Position numbers and translations under genes: made by a program. Shown here piece by piece: positions 52,975 to 62,691 of a DNA stretch of 64,000 nucleotides (within the stretch, counting starts at the first letter, position 1; every line of letters begins with the position of its first letter). The notes under the pieces are model-generated. The model was not told the DNA's origin. It did not search any database and was given only the letters and a program-made list of their open reading frames with translations. The stretch comes from an uncultured Lachnospiraceae bacterium (GTDB lineage: Bacteria; Bacillota; Clostridia; Lachnospirales; Lachnospiraceae): positions 1-64,000 of the forward strand of contig ONHG01000012.1 of NCBI GenBank assembly GCA_900317585.1, read 5' to 3'.

Positions 52975-54295
52975 CTATATTTCTCCTTTTTTCAGGGGCT
53001 GCCTGCATAATATACATGCCCTGTATCATTCCAAAAATAATCATCGTAGATAGAAGCGAGCTGCCACCGTAGCTCACAAGCGGCAGCGTCACACCGGTCA
53101 TCGGTATAAACTTGGTTGAGCCGCCGACAGTTAAAAGCACCTGAAGCGCATACACACTGCCAAGCCCAAGCGCTACATACTTGTAAAACGCATCCTTCAT
53201 CTGCATGGAAAGATTAAATATCATAAGAAAGCAGCTGACACAAACCATGATGAGGCAGATGGCAAATATACCGCCCATCTCCTCTGAGATAGCCGCTATG
53301 ATAAAGTCCTTTGACACAATAGGTATCTTATTCGGCAGTCCCTGTCCCAGTCCAAAGCCAAACAGTCCGCCTGTACCTATGGCAAAGAGCGACTGACACA
53401 CCTGATAGCCGGCCTTGTCTATGACAGAAAGAGGGTCAAGCCATGCAACAATTCTGTTTTTCACATGTGAAAACAGATGATAGCCTGCGTACATTCCAAG
53501 CCCAACAAATGCAAGACCTCCGGCAAAAATATAAAACCTTTTTGTCGCAACATAAATCATGACCAGATATGTAAAGAAATACAAAAGTGCTCCACCGAGG
53601 TCGTTTGATGCAACAAGTATCAGTACAAACACTGCCGATATGCCACTTGTTATGGCCAGCTGCTTTAAATCAGTTGATTTATACAGCATGGATGCTATAA
53701 AAAACACAAAAAGTATCTTTACAAACTCCGATGGCTGAATTGAAACAGGACCAAATGTCAAAGAAAGCTTTGCTCCTCTGCTCGCCACACCTACCACAAG
53801 CACTGACAAAAGACCAACTATTCCTACTCCTGCATATGTCCATGTCAGTTTTCGAAACATCGTACCCTTTTGCATGATAAGCGGTATAAAAAACGCAAAT
53901 ATCGTTCCGGCAAGCACAAAAATGAACTGCCTTAATGCCTTGTCGAACGAAATTCTTGTTAAAATAATCATGCTTATGCAAAGCATCATCACCATGTTGT
54001 TTAGCACAAGCTCTGAGGCATTCTTATAAAACTTATGATAAATCAGGTAAATTGATTCAAAAAGCACAAGCTGTGCTATATAAAAGCCTATTATCTTTGT
54101 ATCCATTGTCGTGACAAAGAGCACCAAAAAACCATCTAAATGAATCAGAAACATATAAAATCTTTGCAGATTATATATATGCCTCTGCTTTTTCGGCTTG
54201 TCGGGATACTTGAATAAATGAAAGCATAAAAAAGTATATATGAGAAAAAGTATTATCATAATATACTTGGAAAGCTGTACTATCAGATGTACCAT
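52838..54295 (-). CDS. FtsW/RodA/SpoVE-family glycosyltransferase
   Basis: A 485-residue SEDS-family membrane protein polymerising glycan strands, with about ten transmembrane helices. Conserved loops are FGPVSIQPSEFVKILFVFF, GFGLGQGLPNKIPIVSKDFI and PLVSYGGSS near the C-terminus. The last ~60 residues are a charged, Arg/Lys/Gln-rich tail encoded in the region that also encodes the start of the transpeptidase. It begins 1 nt after the U32 peptidase stop. Whether it serves division, elongation or sporulation cannot be settled here. Confidence 0.95.
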   Translation of the reverse strand: MVHLIVQLSKYIMIILFLIYTFLCFHLFKYPDKPKKQRHIYNLQRFYMFLIHLDGFLVLFVTTMDTKIIGFYIAQLVLFESIYLIYHKFYKNASELVLNNMVMMLCISMIILTRISFDKALRQFIFVLAGTIFAFFIPLIMQKGTMFRKLTWTYAGVGIVGLLSVLVVGVASRGAKLSLTFGPVSIQPSEFVKILFVFFIASMLYKSTDLKQLAITSGISAVFVLILVASNDLGGALLYFFTYLVMIYVATKRFYIFAGGLAFVGLGMYAGYHLFSHVKNRIVAWLDPLSVIDKAGYQVCQSLFAIGTGGLFGFGLGQGLPNKIPIVSKDFIIAAISEEMGGIFAICLIMVCVSCFLMIFNLSMQMKDAFYKYVALGLGSVYALQVLLTVGGSTKFIPMTGVTLPLVSYGGSSLLSTMIIFGMIQGMYIMQAAPEKRRNIDDKRRKDHETKNRQKQTAKEPGAQGSQQRRRKPAAGGKNSTKTQK

Positions 54296-54296
54296 A

Positions 54297-56414
54297 TTAT
54301 TCTACTCCTCTTTTGTAATGTCCGTTTGTATATTCGGCTACCTTATCATCCATAACCGCCTTAATCTGCTTTGGAGTCTCGATTGTAAAGCTGTATCTAA
54401 AACTTCTGATACCTGCCTCCTTAAGCTTACTTATGTTCTTTGTGAGCATGGTAGGCAGTGAATTATATATTGTATTATAGCACTCCTTACAGTTGTTACA
54501 AACTGCAAAGGATTTATTGTATCTGTCCTTTAAATATATAAGCTTTTGCTTTTTATCACAGCCCTTTGTGTTTTTGTGCACACAGTTGGCGGTGGTCATA
54601 AGCGGATAATATCCATAGACTATCATCTGCGAGCCTATATTGTTTCTATGCATAATCTCCTTTGAATTGAGCTCAAGCGGCACTGTGTCACCACTTACTC
54701 CGTGCTCAAAAAAAGCACTCTTTGAAACATCATTAAATGTATACATATTGTGGTCTAAAATAACTTTTTTCTCTGTAAACAAATTTTCTGTCAGATAAAG
54801 CTCCTCGTAATTTTTCACAACAAAGCCCTCGAAGCTTACCTTATCAAGCTCTTTTGCGATAGATACAAAATAATCCGATGAATCCTCCCTGAATATCGTA
54901 GGCAGCATGAGATACACTTTTTTATTTCGCTTTGTAAGGCTTTTCACATCATCTGCAAACTGCTGTATCAGAGTCTTCCTGTCATACATGTCAAAATCCA
55001 GATAAAATACATCAAAGCATTCATAGCTAATAAGTGTATCAAGCTGCGCGCGTGTCATACACGAGCATATGGTGGTGTAATCATTTATAGCTTCATCATG
55101 TGCTGCATCACTTTTTACGACATGCTCAGGGAGTGCTGTAAGTCCTGACATATCAGTGTATCGTGCATCATTCCTGTAATACTTTTTCAACAGCTTATCA
55201 CAAAGCCCTGAAATTGCATCACGGCGCAGCTTGTTTAGTGCTCCGTTTGGCACAAAGACGTTTTCTCCGATTTGAGCTTTAATATGTGAAAACGCAAAGC
55301 CTGTATCACCGGTTTTGTTTATCCTGTCGATAGCGGCTTTTTTATCAAGCGGTGCCTTAAGTGCGGCGCTGACAGGTTCTATTGAGGCTTTGTATGTCAC
55401 ATCACCTCTTTTTACAGTGAGGCTTCCGGGCTCTCCCTCTCTTAAAACAAGCTCTCCCTCTATCGAAAGCTTTCTTTTTTCAGGCGAAGGCTCTGCAGCA
55501 TTTGAAACAAAATTAGGCTTCACATAAGTCACCATATCAGAGCCATTGTGGTCGAAATAATACCTGTCTGTAAAGCCACAGCGGTTTCCAATAGCCTTTA
55601 TTCTGTCATAATCTGCATCGGTAACAGGCTTCATACTGTCGATATAGCTTCTGTAGTATTTTACCACTCCGCATGCATACTCAAGCTGCTTCATACGTCC
55701 CTCAATCTTGAGCGAATAAACACCTGCATCATGCAGCTTGTCAAGAGCCTTTATACCACACATATCCTTAAGGCTTAAAATGTATTCATCCTTTTTGCCC
55801 TCCACGGTATACGGCAGTCTGCACGGCTGTGCACAGCGGCCTCTGTTTCCGCTTCTACCACCTAAAATACTGCTGAAAAGGCACTGCCCTGAATACGAAT
55901 AGCACAATGCACCGTGCACAAAGGCTTCAAGCTCCATGCCGGTTTCCTCATGTATGCGCTTCATCTCGGCAAGAGAAACCTCCCTTGCCATGACCACACG
56001 CGTCACTCCAAACTGTGAAAGAAAACGCACTCCGTCTGCTCCAGTCACCGTCATCTGTGTACTCGTATGTATCTCCATTGACGGAAAATACTCATGGATA
56101 GCCTTCACCACTCCAATATCCTGCACTATCACTGCATCAAGCCCTCTTTTGTAGTACACAAGCAGGTAGTCGTATAGCTTTGAAAACTCACTGTTTTTAA
56201 TCAGCGTATTGACCGTCAGATACACCTTTACTCCTCGTAAATGCGCAAAATCAATTGCCTCTAAAAGCTCCTCTTCTGTGAAATTATTGGCATATGCCCT
56301 GGCTCCAAACATGCTTCCGCCCACATACACAGCATCGGCGCCGCTTTCTATCACGCCCTTAAATATCTCAAGGTTACCTGCCGGTGCAAGAAGTTCAAAA
56401 TCTTTATTTCTCAT
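54297..56414 (-). CDS. U32-family peptidase / tRNA-rRNA hydroxylation-type protein
   Basis: A 705-residue protein of the U32 family with a DUF3656-type insert. The N-terminal barrel is ELLAPAGNLEIFKGVIESGA, and the Cys-rich signature region is CLFSSILGGRSGNRGRCAQP. Further Cys residues occur near the C-terminus (CVHKNTKGC, CNNCKEC). Some members (TrhP/RlhA) hydroxylate RNA, so 'peptidase' may be a misnomer. ATG 56414 follows GAGG-N6; an ATG 8 codons upstream lacks a signal. It leads a U32-SEDS-transpeptidase operon. Confidence 0.9.
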   Translation of the reverse strand: MRNKDFELLAPAGNLEIFKGVIESGADAVYVGGSMFGARAYANNFTEEELLEAIDFAHLRGVKVYLTVNTLIKNSEFSKLYDYLLVYYKRGLDAVIVQDIGVVKAIHEYFPSMEIHTSTQMTVTGADGVRFLSQFGVTRVVMAREVSLAEMKRIHEETGMELEAFVHGALCYSYSGQCLFSSILGGRSGNRGRCAQPCRLPYTVEGKKDEYILSLKDMCGIKALDKLHDAGVYSLKIEGRMKQLEYACGVVKYYRSYIDSMKPVTDADYDRIKAIGNRCGFTDRYYFDHNGSDMVTYVKPNFVSNAAEPSPEKRKLSIEGELVLREGEPGSLTVKRGDVTYKASIEPVSAALKAPLDKKAAIDRINKTGDTGFAFSHIKAQIGENVFVPNGALNKLRRDAISGLCDKLLKKYYRNDARYTDMSGLTALPEHVVKSDAAHDEAINDYTTICSCMTRAQLDTLISYECFDVFYLDFDMYDRKTLIQQFADDVKSLTKRNKKVYLMLPTIFREDSSDYFVSIAKELDKVSFEGFVVKNYEELYLTENLFTEKKVILDHNMYTFNDVSKSAFFEHGVSGDTVPLELNSKEIMHRNNIGSQMIVYGYYPLMTTANCVHKNTKGCDKKQKLIYLKDRYNKSFAVCNNCKECYNTIYNSLPTMLTKNISKLKEAGIRSFRYSFTIETPKQIKAVMDDKVAEYTNGHYKRGVE

Positions 56415-56461
56415 ATATTTCCTCATATAGATGCTCATTTGATATCATATAAACCTGCAAT

Positions 56462-56495
56462 AAAATAAGGAACAGTGTACGATAACTGTTCCCCT
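56462..56495 (-). terminator. zapA terminator
   Basis: On the minus strand, GGAACAG and CTGTTCC (56475-56469) pair around a 10-nt loop, followed by TTATTTTATT. It is 8 nt past the zapA stop. Confidence 0.85.
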
Positions 56496-56502
56496 TTTAT
56501 TG

Positions 56503-56976
56503 CTATTTATCGCTACTGTCATTTGCCCCTTTAGAAGCATGTGCAGATTTTTTAACAGGCTTTTTTCCATCAAGAAGTGACTCCTCAAGTGTTGCCTCAA
56601 GTCTCGCCTTGTTGAGTAAAAGCTCTTTGTTTTGTGCCTCAAGCTCCTTCATGGTCGCCTCTGCATTCTCGGTCTTTACCTGATTGGAAATTAAATCATG
56701 CTTTAAATCGTATATTTCCTTATCCTTATTCTCTATATCACCCTCGAGCTTTTCGACAAGTGCCTTTGCCTTGAAATAATCATCCGCAATATTGAGCTCG
56801 ATAAGTGTGCTCTTCATATTGCCCGGAAGATACTTATACTCATCCATATCATCAAACTCTGCAATCTTGTTGTTGATGTATGCCGCAACCTTCTGTAAGT
56901 ATTCCTCATTCTCATATCCTGACAGTGTGTAAACCTTTCCGTCTATTACCACCTCGGCATTTGTTTTTGCAGACAT
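56503..56976 (-). CDS. zapA: cell division protein ZapA
   Basis: A 157-residue FtsZ-ring stabiliser. The ZapA head (VVIDGKVYTLSGYENEEYLQ, about 10-95) precedes a long coiled coil (about 70-135, EAQNKELLLNKARLEATLEE) and a Lys/Ser-rich tail, longer than the ~90-residue Bacillus form. GGAGGATGATTAA precedes ATG 56976. It is monocistronic from the promoter at 57050-57078. Confidence 0.9.
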   Translation of the reverse strand: MSAKTNAEVVIDGKVYTLSGYENEEYLQKVAAYINNKIAEFDDMDEYKYLPGNMKSTLIELNIADDYFKAKALVEKLEGDIENKDKEIYDLKHDLISNQVKTENAEATMKELEAQNKELLLNKARLEATLEESLLDGKKPVKKSAHASKGANDSSDK

Positions 56977-57049
56977 TTAATCATCCTCCGTTTTCACATT
57001 TATTCAAACCAGCTATATTAATATCAATTTCAATATCAAATACTTAATT

Positions 57050-57078
57050 ATTATATGCCTTATAGATATAAATTGCAA
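57050..57078 (-). promoter_or_regulatory. zapA promoter
   Basis: TTGCAA (57078-57073), a 17-nt spacer and TATAAT (57055-57050) on the minus strand. Confidence 0.8.
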
Positions 57079-57080
57079 CT

Positions 57081-58073
57081 TTAAGCCCTTTTTCTCTCAA
57101 AATGCTCAAAGGCAAGTTCTGTCGCCACACGTCCCTTTGGTGTGCGGTTTATAAAGCCGTTCTTCACAAGATACGGCTCGTAAACATCCTCAATGGTTCC
57201 GGCATCCTCACCTATTGCCGCTGCAAGCGTATCAAGACCTACCGGTCCTCCCGCAAACTTGTCAATGATGGTGAGAAGTATATTTCTGTCGTTTAAATCA
57301 AGTCCGTACTTGTCCACTTCCAAAAGATCCAGTGCAAAGCTTGCCACATCATAGGTGATTTTGCCGTCATACTTAACCTGCGCAAAATCCCTGACACGCT
57401 TTAGCAATCTGTTTGCAAGTCTTGGGGTACCCCTTGAACGACGCGCCATCTCGTAGGCTCCCTTGTCATCTATCTCAACTCCAAGCACCTTTGCGGAATT
57501 GACGATAATATGCTTTAGCTCATCGACAGTGTAAAACTCCATGTGATTTACCACACCAAACCTGTCGCGTAAAGGTGCCGAGAGCATACCCGCCCTCGTT
57601 GTTGCACCTACAAGTGTGAATTTTGGCAGGTTGAATCTGATTGACTTTGCAGACTCGCCCTTACCAATCATGATATCAATGGCGTAATCCTCCATGGCAG
57701 GATAAAGCACCTCCTCTACCTGACGGTTTAATCTGTGAATCTCATCGACAAACAGTATATCTCCCTCAGAAAGTCCGTTGAGTATGGCTGCCATCTCTCC
57801 CGGCTTACCTATTGCAGGACCGGAGGTCACCTTTATCTTTGTACCCATCTCATTTGCAATGATTCCTGCAAGTGTTGTCTTTCCAAGCCCCGGAGGTCCG
57901 TAAAACAGCACATGATCGAGCGCCTCGCCCCTTGATTTTGCAGCTTCAATATATATTTTTAAATTGTCCTTTATCTTCTGCTGACCGATATAGTCATCAA
58001 AATACATAGGACGCAGGGATTTCTCTATCTTTATGTCCTCTTCCTGCAATTGTGTGGAAATTACTCTTTTCAC
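57081..58073 (-). CDS. ruvB: Holliday junction branch migration ATPase RuvB
   Basis: A 330-residue AAA+ motor. It has the Walker [10 protein letters not shown] (about 61), Walker [11 protein letters not shown] (about 107), sensor GATTRAGML and the C-terminal winged helix ([16 protein letters not shown]). It has a GTG start (58073) with GGGGAA upstream. It is 42 nt after ruvA. RecU at 31.7 kb would be the matching resolvase. Confidence 0.98.
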   Translation of the reverse strand: MKRVISTQLQEEDIKIEKSLRPMYFDDYIGQQKIKDNLKIYIEAAKSRGEALDHVLFYGPPGLGKTTLAGIIANEMGTKIKVTSGPAIGKPGEMAAILNGLSEGDILFVDEIHRLNRQVEEVLYPAMEDYAIDIMIGKGESAKSIRFNLPKFTLVGATTRAGMLSAPLRDRFGVVNHMEFYTVDELKHIIVNSAKVLGVEIDDKGAYEMARRSRGTPRLANRLLKRVRDFAQVKYDGKITYDVASFALDLLEVDKYGLDLNDRNILLTIIDKFAGGPVGLDTLAAAIGEDAGTIEDVYEPYLVKNGFINRTPKGRVATELAFEHFERKRA

Positions 58074-58115
58074 GTTTTGTTCCCCGTTTCTGTTTTAAGC
58101 TTACAGCTTTTCCAA

Positions 58116-58733
58116 TCAGCCCATATTTTTGAGCGCAAGCTTCAGCACATCCTCTACATCCATATCCTCTGTGATATCAACCTTGGACACTGCCTTAAGA
58201 CTCTCAGTAGACGAATATCCAAGCGCATTGAGCGCCATGACAGCATCATTTTTCACAGTGCTGTTCATGGATACAGCAGCACCGGAAGTCTGATTCTCAA
58301 GCTTCTTTTCAAATGCATCCTCAAGCGACAGCTTGTCCTTTAAATCAAGTATCACTCTCTGAGCCGTCTTTGCACCTATTCCCGGTGCCTTTGATATAGC
58401 CTTTGAGTCGCCCGATAGAATCGCAAAACGCAAATCATCGGCAGGCAGAGTTGACAAAATGGCAAGACCGCCCTTTGGTCCGATTCCGCTGACTGTAATC
58501 AGCAGCTTAAAGATTTCAAGATCATCCTTGCTCAAAAAGCCATAAAGTATCATGGCATCCTCCCTGACACACAGGTAGGTGTAAATTTTTACATTCTCTC
58601 CCTCGTCAGGCAGCATATCAAAATACTGCGTCGGTATGTAAATGAGATAGCCTACACCTGCTGCCTCCACTACAATGCTGTCTATATTTTTTTCTGCAAG
58701 CTCTCCTTTTATATATGCATACATTGAATCCAT
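58116..58733 (-). CDS. ruvA: Holliday junction DNA-binding protein RuvA
   Basis: A 205-residue junction-binding tetramer subunit. The OB domain starts MYAYIKGELAEKNIDSIVVE, HhH motifs lie in LLITVSGIGPKGGLAIL and ISKAPGIGAKTAQRVILDLK, and the C-terminal RuvB-binding domain has ALNALGYSSTESLKAV. The canonical family start would be the ATG at 58724, nine bases inside; neither start has a good ribosome-binding site. It is followed by ruvB. Confidence 0.96.
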   Translation of the reverse strand: MDSMYAYIKGELAEKNIDSIVVEAAGVGYLIYIPTQYFDMLPDEGENVKIYTYLCVREDAMILYGFLSKDDLEIFKLLITVSGIGPKGGLAILSTLPADDLRFAILSGDSKAISKAPGIGAKTAQRVILDLKDKLSLEDAFEKKLENQTSGAAVSMNSTVKNDAVMALNALGYSSTESLKAVSKVDITEDMDVEDVLKLALKNMG

Positions 58734-58825
58734 TTGTTACTGTTTCGACTGCAGCCTGACACACAGGCATAAAACAGCAGCATCTCCTTTATTATTAAAT
58801 ATACGTAGATTACAGCCCATTAAAA

Positions 58826-59323
58826 CTATACATGAAAGCTGTCAGAAATCCTCAAAAGCACCTGTGAAGCTGTTATTCCAATCACAAGTCCCGTGATGCA
58901 TCCTGCCACAAGAAGCACCGGAATATAGTACACCACGCTGTATGTTGACAAAACTATAGCCGCAACTATTATCTGTCCTATATTGTGACACACTCCACCG
59001 ACCAGGCTTATTGAAACCGAACTGAATTTATCTGATTTCTTAAGCAGGTACATAACGATAAAGCTTAGTATACAGCCTGCCAGTGAATATATGATGCTGA
59101 ACGCATTTCCAAACATAAAGCCCGAAAGCACCGCGCGAAATACACATAGCAGAAACGTCTCCATGGGTGCTGCTATATAAAGCATGATTACAGTCACTAT
59201 ATTTGTAAGCCCAAGCTTCACTCCCGGTATGCCTACTGCAAACGGTATAAGTGACTCAACATAGCTTAGCACCAGTGCCAGTGCCATAAGCATACCAAGA
59301 TATGCAATCTTTCTGGTTTTCAT
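58826..59323 (-). CDS. Gx-transporter family membrane protein
   Basis: A 165-residue protein with five to six hydrophobic helices. It belongs to the family formerly called heptaprenyl diphosphate synthase component I, now Gx transporter, which resembles the substrate-binding subunits of ECF transporters. The conserved stretch GIPGVKLGLTNIVTVIMLY is clear (about residues 32-50). It is paired with the NusG-II-domain gene (33-nt gap), a recurrent arrangement. The cargo is unknown. Confidence 0.87.
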   Translation of the reverse strand: MKTRKIAYLGMLMALALVLSYVESLIPFAVGIPGVKLGLTNIVTVIMLYIAAPMETFLLCVFRAVLSGFMFGNAFSIIYSLAGCILSFIVMYLLKKSDKFSSVSISLVGGVCHNIGQIIVAAIVLSTYSVVYYIPVLLVAGCITGLVIGITASQVLLRISDSFHV

Positions 59324-59356
59324 TTATCTCATTCTTTCTATAAAAATGTTCGGGTA

Positions 59357-59755
59357 TCACTTGGATATCGAATCTATATCGGATTTCGTGTCGCTTTTTA
59401 CCGTCACAACAACCTTATTCGGCAGACAGATAATCGACTCTCCCTCCTTTGATATTGCCTTCTGCTTCACACACAGATGATCCGGACAGTCGGCAGAGGT
59501 CATATCCGCCACACCGCCCTTTATGACAAGAGTGTTAGTAACATCGCCATCGCCGTTTTTTATCTCAATTGTATCATCCTTTGAAAGCGGATATGTGCCA
59601 TAGGCCCTTCCATCGATAGTCACCTCGACACATGCATCGCTATCCGTATCCTGCCCCTTTAAATATACAAGCTTCCATATAAGAAGCAGAGCGACAGAGA
59701 TAATTACAACAACCGATATCAGGATTATATCATTTCTGCCAAAACGCTTACGCAT
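59357..59755 (-). CDS. NusG domain II-containing surface protein
   Basis: A 132-residue protein. It has one N-terminal transmembrane helix (about 10-30, IILISVVVIISVALLLIWKL) and then a small extracellular beta domain of the NusG-II family (DGRAYGTYPLSKDDTIEI, CPDHLCVKQKAIS, IICLPNKVVVTV). The two Cys could form a disulphide or bind a cofactor. It overlaps the end of miaB by 8 nt and precedes the Gx transporter. Confidence 0.88.
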   Translation of the reverse strand: MRKRFGRNDIILISVVVIISVALLLIWKLVYLKGQDTDSDACVEVTIDGRAYGTYPLSKDDTIEIKNGDGDVTNTLVIKGGVADMTSADCPDHLCVKQKAISKEGESIICLPNKVVVTVKSDTKSDIDSISK

Positions 59756-61200
59756 CCTCTTTTATCTCTCCCATATAGTAGAAGCCTCTGCACTCATTGA
59801 GCCTCACATTGTAGATATTTCCAATCATATCCTCGGTACCCGGAAAATGTACGATTGAATTATTGTCCATACGTCCGGTCACATAGCCGTCCTTCTGGTC
59901 ATCCATTTCCTCTGCAAGCACCGGCACCACTTTGCCCTCATAGCATTTTGCCTTTTCTGATGAGATAGTCTGAACCTCCTTTAAGAGCCTGTCAAATCTG
60001 TCCTTGACCACATCATCAGGCACCTGATTCTCCATGGTAGCTGCGCGTGTGCCTGTTCTCTTTGAGTAAATAAATGTAAAAGCACTGTCATATCTGACCT
60101 GCTTAACAACATCCATTGTCTCAAGGAAATCCTCCTCAGTCTCTCCCGGGAAGCCCACAATGATATCAGTTGTGATTGCAATATCAGGAATCTGCTCACG
60201 AAGTCTCTTTACCTCGTCGAGATATTTTTCCTTGTCATAGTGCCTGTTCATCTCCTTAAGCACCCTTGAGCTACCTGACTGAAGCGGCAGATGCATATGC
60301 TTGCACACCTTGTCGCACTCCTTTATCGCCATAATCAGGTCATCGGATAAATCCTTTGGATGAGATGTCATAAAACGAATCCTCTTAAGTCCCTCAATCT
60401 TATTGACCTCGCAAAGAAGCTCTGCAAAGGTTATAGGATTGTCAAGAGTTTTACCGTATGAGTTGACATTCTGTCCGAGAAGCATTATCTCGCACACTCC
60501 GTCTGCAACAAGCTTTTCTATCTCTCTTATGATATCCTTAGGCTCCCTGCTTCTCTCACGTCCTCTTACATATGGCACGATACAGTAGCTGCAGAAATTG
60601 TTGCAGCCAAACATGATATTGACACCTGATTTGAAAGAGAACTTTCTCTTCACCGGCAGATCTTCGACAATCTGATTGGTATCCTTCCATATGTCAATAA
60701 CCTGTGAGCCAGACTCGATATTGTTGCACAAAATCTCTGCAAACTTGAATATATTGTGGGTTCCAAATACGATATCTACAAACTTATAGTGCTTTTTGAT
60801 ATTTTCAACAACCTCCGGCTCCTGCATCATGCAGCCGCAGAGAGCAATCTTCATCAGAGGATTCTTTTTCTTGTAATTCTGCAGATATCCAAGTCTGCCG
60901 TACACCTTGTTGTTGGCATTCTCACGTACGGTACAGGTGTTGTATACAATGAAATCAGAGTGCTCATCAGTTCCTTCCGCATAGCCAATCTGCTCTAGTA
61001 TTCCGACAAGCTTTTCTGAGTCGCGCGCGTTCATCTGACACCCGAAACCCGAATGTCTTTAAAAACAAGGTTAGTGGTCTTCCCAGTTCTTCGGACTTTT
61101 TCTTGACATACTGCCTAGCCTTTGCCATGTAGTAGTACTGTCTCTCAGGCTCGTGTGTTGGCGGTGTCTGGGTGATATCTATGTCATCTAAGTTAATCAT
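59748..61200 (-). pseudogene. miaB: miaB, tRNA methylthiotransferase, frameshifted by a 7-bp duplication
   Basis: MiaB converts i6A37 of tRNA to the ms2 form. The gene begins at ATG 61200 (MINLDDIDITQTPPTHEPER, GAGAGG upstream) and reads correctly to LKTFG. Then a tandem duplication of TTCGGGT (61040-61053) shifts the frame, and the first reading ends after 77 codons (60967). Removing seven bases gives KTFGCQMNARDSEKL, the invariant start of the MTTase domain. The rest (61034-59748) is intact: TCTVRENANNKVYGR, radical SAM CNNFCSYCIVPYVRGRERSR, TRAM domain. A product restarted at 61034 would lack the first cluster Cys and probably be inactive. Confidence 0.88.
61040..61053 (-). repeat. 7-bp tandem duplication within miaB
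   Basis: ACCCGAA occurs twice in direct tandem on the plus strand (61040-61046, 61047-61053). One copy restores the MiaB reading frame. Confidence 0.9.
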
Positions 61201-61231
61201 GTGTTTTTCCTCTCTTAATTAATCTCATGTG

Positions 61232-61261
61232 AGTATAGCACATTTATTCGATGTTTTGCAA
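61232..61261 (-). promoter_or_regulatory. promoter upstream of miaB
   Basis: TTGCAA (61261-61256), an 18-nt spacer and TATACT (61237-61232) on the minus strand, about 30 nt before the miaB start. Confidence 0.65.
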
Positions 61262-61357
61262 CAAATCATTGTCAATCAGACAATTAATGTATTCATTCAC
61301 GCTCATGCCTCTCTTGGAGGCAACCAAATTGCATTTGCGTATATAGTAATATTTTCA
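61244..61357 (-). pseudogene. fragment of a ribbon-helix-helix-type protein
   Basis: Between the prophage amidase stop and miaB, a 37-codon open stretch without a start ends in TAA (61244-61246). It reads LVASKRGMSVNEYINCLIDN then DLLQNIE, which looks like the second half of an Arc/CopG-type ribbon-helix-helix domain. It may be the tail of an antitoxin or repressor gene cut by the prophage insertion or by deletion. Too short for certainty. Confidence 0.4.
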
Positions 61358-61372
61358 TATAATTCCGAGATA

Positions 61373-62158
61373 TTATTTCTCAAAAACACTAACATACTTA
61401 CTTGAAGCTGTAATGTACAAGCCTGACTTAAGCTTATACATACTACCGTTTCCTACCTTGATAGGACCCTGAACCACAGTAAATACCTCGTTCTTCTTTA
61501 CTGTTCCTGCTGCCGCAGATACATCCCATGAAGGTGATTTTCTCACAGTCAGTCCATCAGCTCCATCATATATTACCTTAACATACTTCTGTTTTGCCGG
61601 AGTAACAGATGGCGCCTGTGGCTTTGGTGCTGCTGGGGCAACATAGTCAGCAAGTGCATATGCTATCGCATTGCACACATCATCGAATTTATTTTTGTAA
61701 TTTGATGCATCCGGATCATTTACAAAGCATACCTCTATTAACATAGATTTTGCTTTTGTTCTATGTACTACATACAATCCTGATCCATCCTTTACACCAC
61801 GATTATTAAATCCAAGAGCTGAGATATGTTCACATACTTCAAGAGCATCCTGATACTGTCTGCCCTTGTAGGTGTATACCTCTACTCCTTTTCCCTGTTT
61901 TGCCGAGTCATTATTGAAATGAATGGAGATGAACCAATCAAGGGTATCCTGATTTGCAAGCGCTACAGCCTGTTTAAGATAAGCGGACTGTGATGCTGCC
62001 TTATCGATCGTACATGGTACTACTGTTACTCCCATACTTTTAAAGATTTCTGTAAGCCTTGCTACTACTTTACGTGTCTCCTGTGACTCAACGATCACTC
62101 CACTTGTGCCGTATCCCGGTCCTGATATTGTATGTCCTGCATTTAATCCTATTCTCAT
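61373..62158 (-). CDS. prophage N-acetylmuramoyl-L-alanine amidase (endolysin)
   Basis: A 261-residue lysin. The Amidase_3 catalytic domain (about 1-175) shows zinc ligands in LNAGHTISG, the Glu in VIVESQET, the His in FISIHFNND and the catalytic Glu in MLIEVCFVND. A Pro/Ala linker (about 178-192) joins an SH3-type wall-binding domain (about 195-261, GLTVRKSPSWDVSAAAGTV). It is adjacent to the holin (start directly after the holin stop), the usual phage lysis pair. There is no signal peptide, consistent with holin-dependent release. Confidence 0.94.
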   Translation of the reverse strand: MRIGLNAGHTISGPGYGTSGVIVESQETRKVVARLTEIFKSMGVTVVPCTIDKAASQSAYLKQAVALANQDTLDWFISIHFNNDSAKQGKGVEVYTYKGRQYQDALEVCEHISALGFNNRGVKDGSGLYVVHRTKAKSMLIEVCFVNDPDASNYKNKFDDVCNAIAYALADYVAPAAPKPQAPSVTPAKQKYVKVIYDGADGLTVRKSPSWDVSAAAGTVKKNEVFTVVQGPIKVGNGSMYKLKSGLYITASSKYVSVFEK

Positions 62159-62626
62159 TTATTTGTCCTCGCTTTCTTTCTGATCTGCAATATGTTCTGT
62201 CTGTGATTTGATATTTTTAACCAAAGGAATAAGAAAACCCGGTATTGGTGTACCTATGTCTACGATATTTTCTAAAATTGAAATAAGCTCATTGCAAATA
62301 ATCCATATATCTACTATATTTGCCACTAAAAAATTAATCGGAATATTAACTCCAATCGTATGTGTAGCATACAAAAGAAGCTGATCTAATATAGCTCCAA
62401 CTACTACAAGCAGCCACATCGAGACCTTTTTCTTGATACCCTTTATGCTACGATACGAACTGATGCCTCCGTCCAGACGGTTCTTTGCAGCCATAAGACC
62501 CGTTGCATAATCGATGATGTTGCAAAGTACCATAAGTAGTACCGGGACATACAGTGTTCCTAATAATGCTGACAGGAGAGCTGCTATTGCAGTTACCACT
62601 CCTTTAATTGTGTTAATGTTGTTCAT
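62159..62626 (-). CDS. phage holin, Phage_holin_4/TcdE-like
   Basis: A 155-residue protein with three to four hydrophobic segments and a charged C-terminal tail. The family stretch YATGLMAAKNRLDGGISSYR followed by SIKGIKKKVSMWLLV is typical of the phi-29-unrelated holin 4 family (TcdE, BlyA-like). It abuts the amidase gene. Confidence 0.9.
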   Translation of the reverse strand: MNNINTIKGVVTAIAALLSALLGTLYVPVLLMVLCNIIDYATGLMAAKNRLDGGISSYRSIKGIKKKVSMWLLVVVGAILDQLLLYATHTIGVNIPINFLVANIVDIWIICNELISILENIVDIGTPIPGFLIPLVKNIKSQTEHIADQKESEDK

Positions 62627-62691
62627 AAGCTTGCGCCCCTTTCTTTATATTATAAGAGCCGGTACCTCATTTGGTGTCGGCTCTCAAGTCA

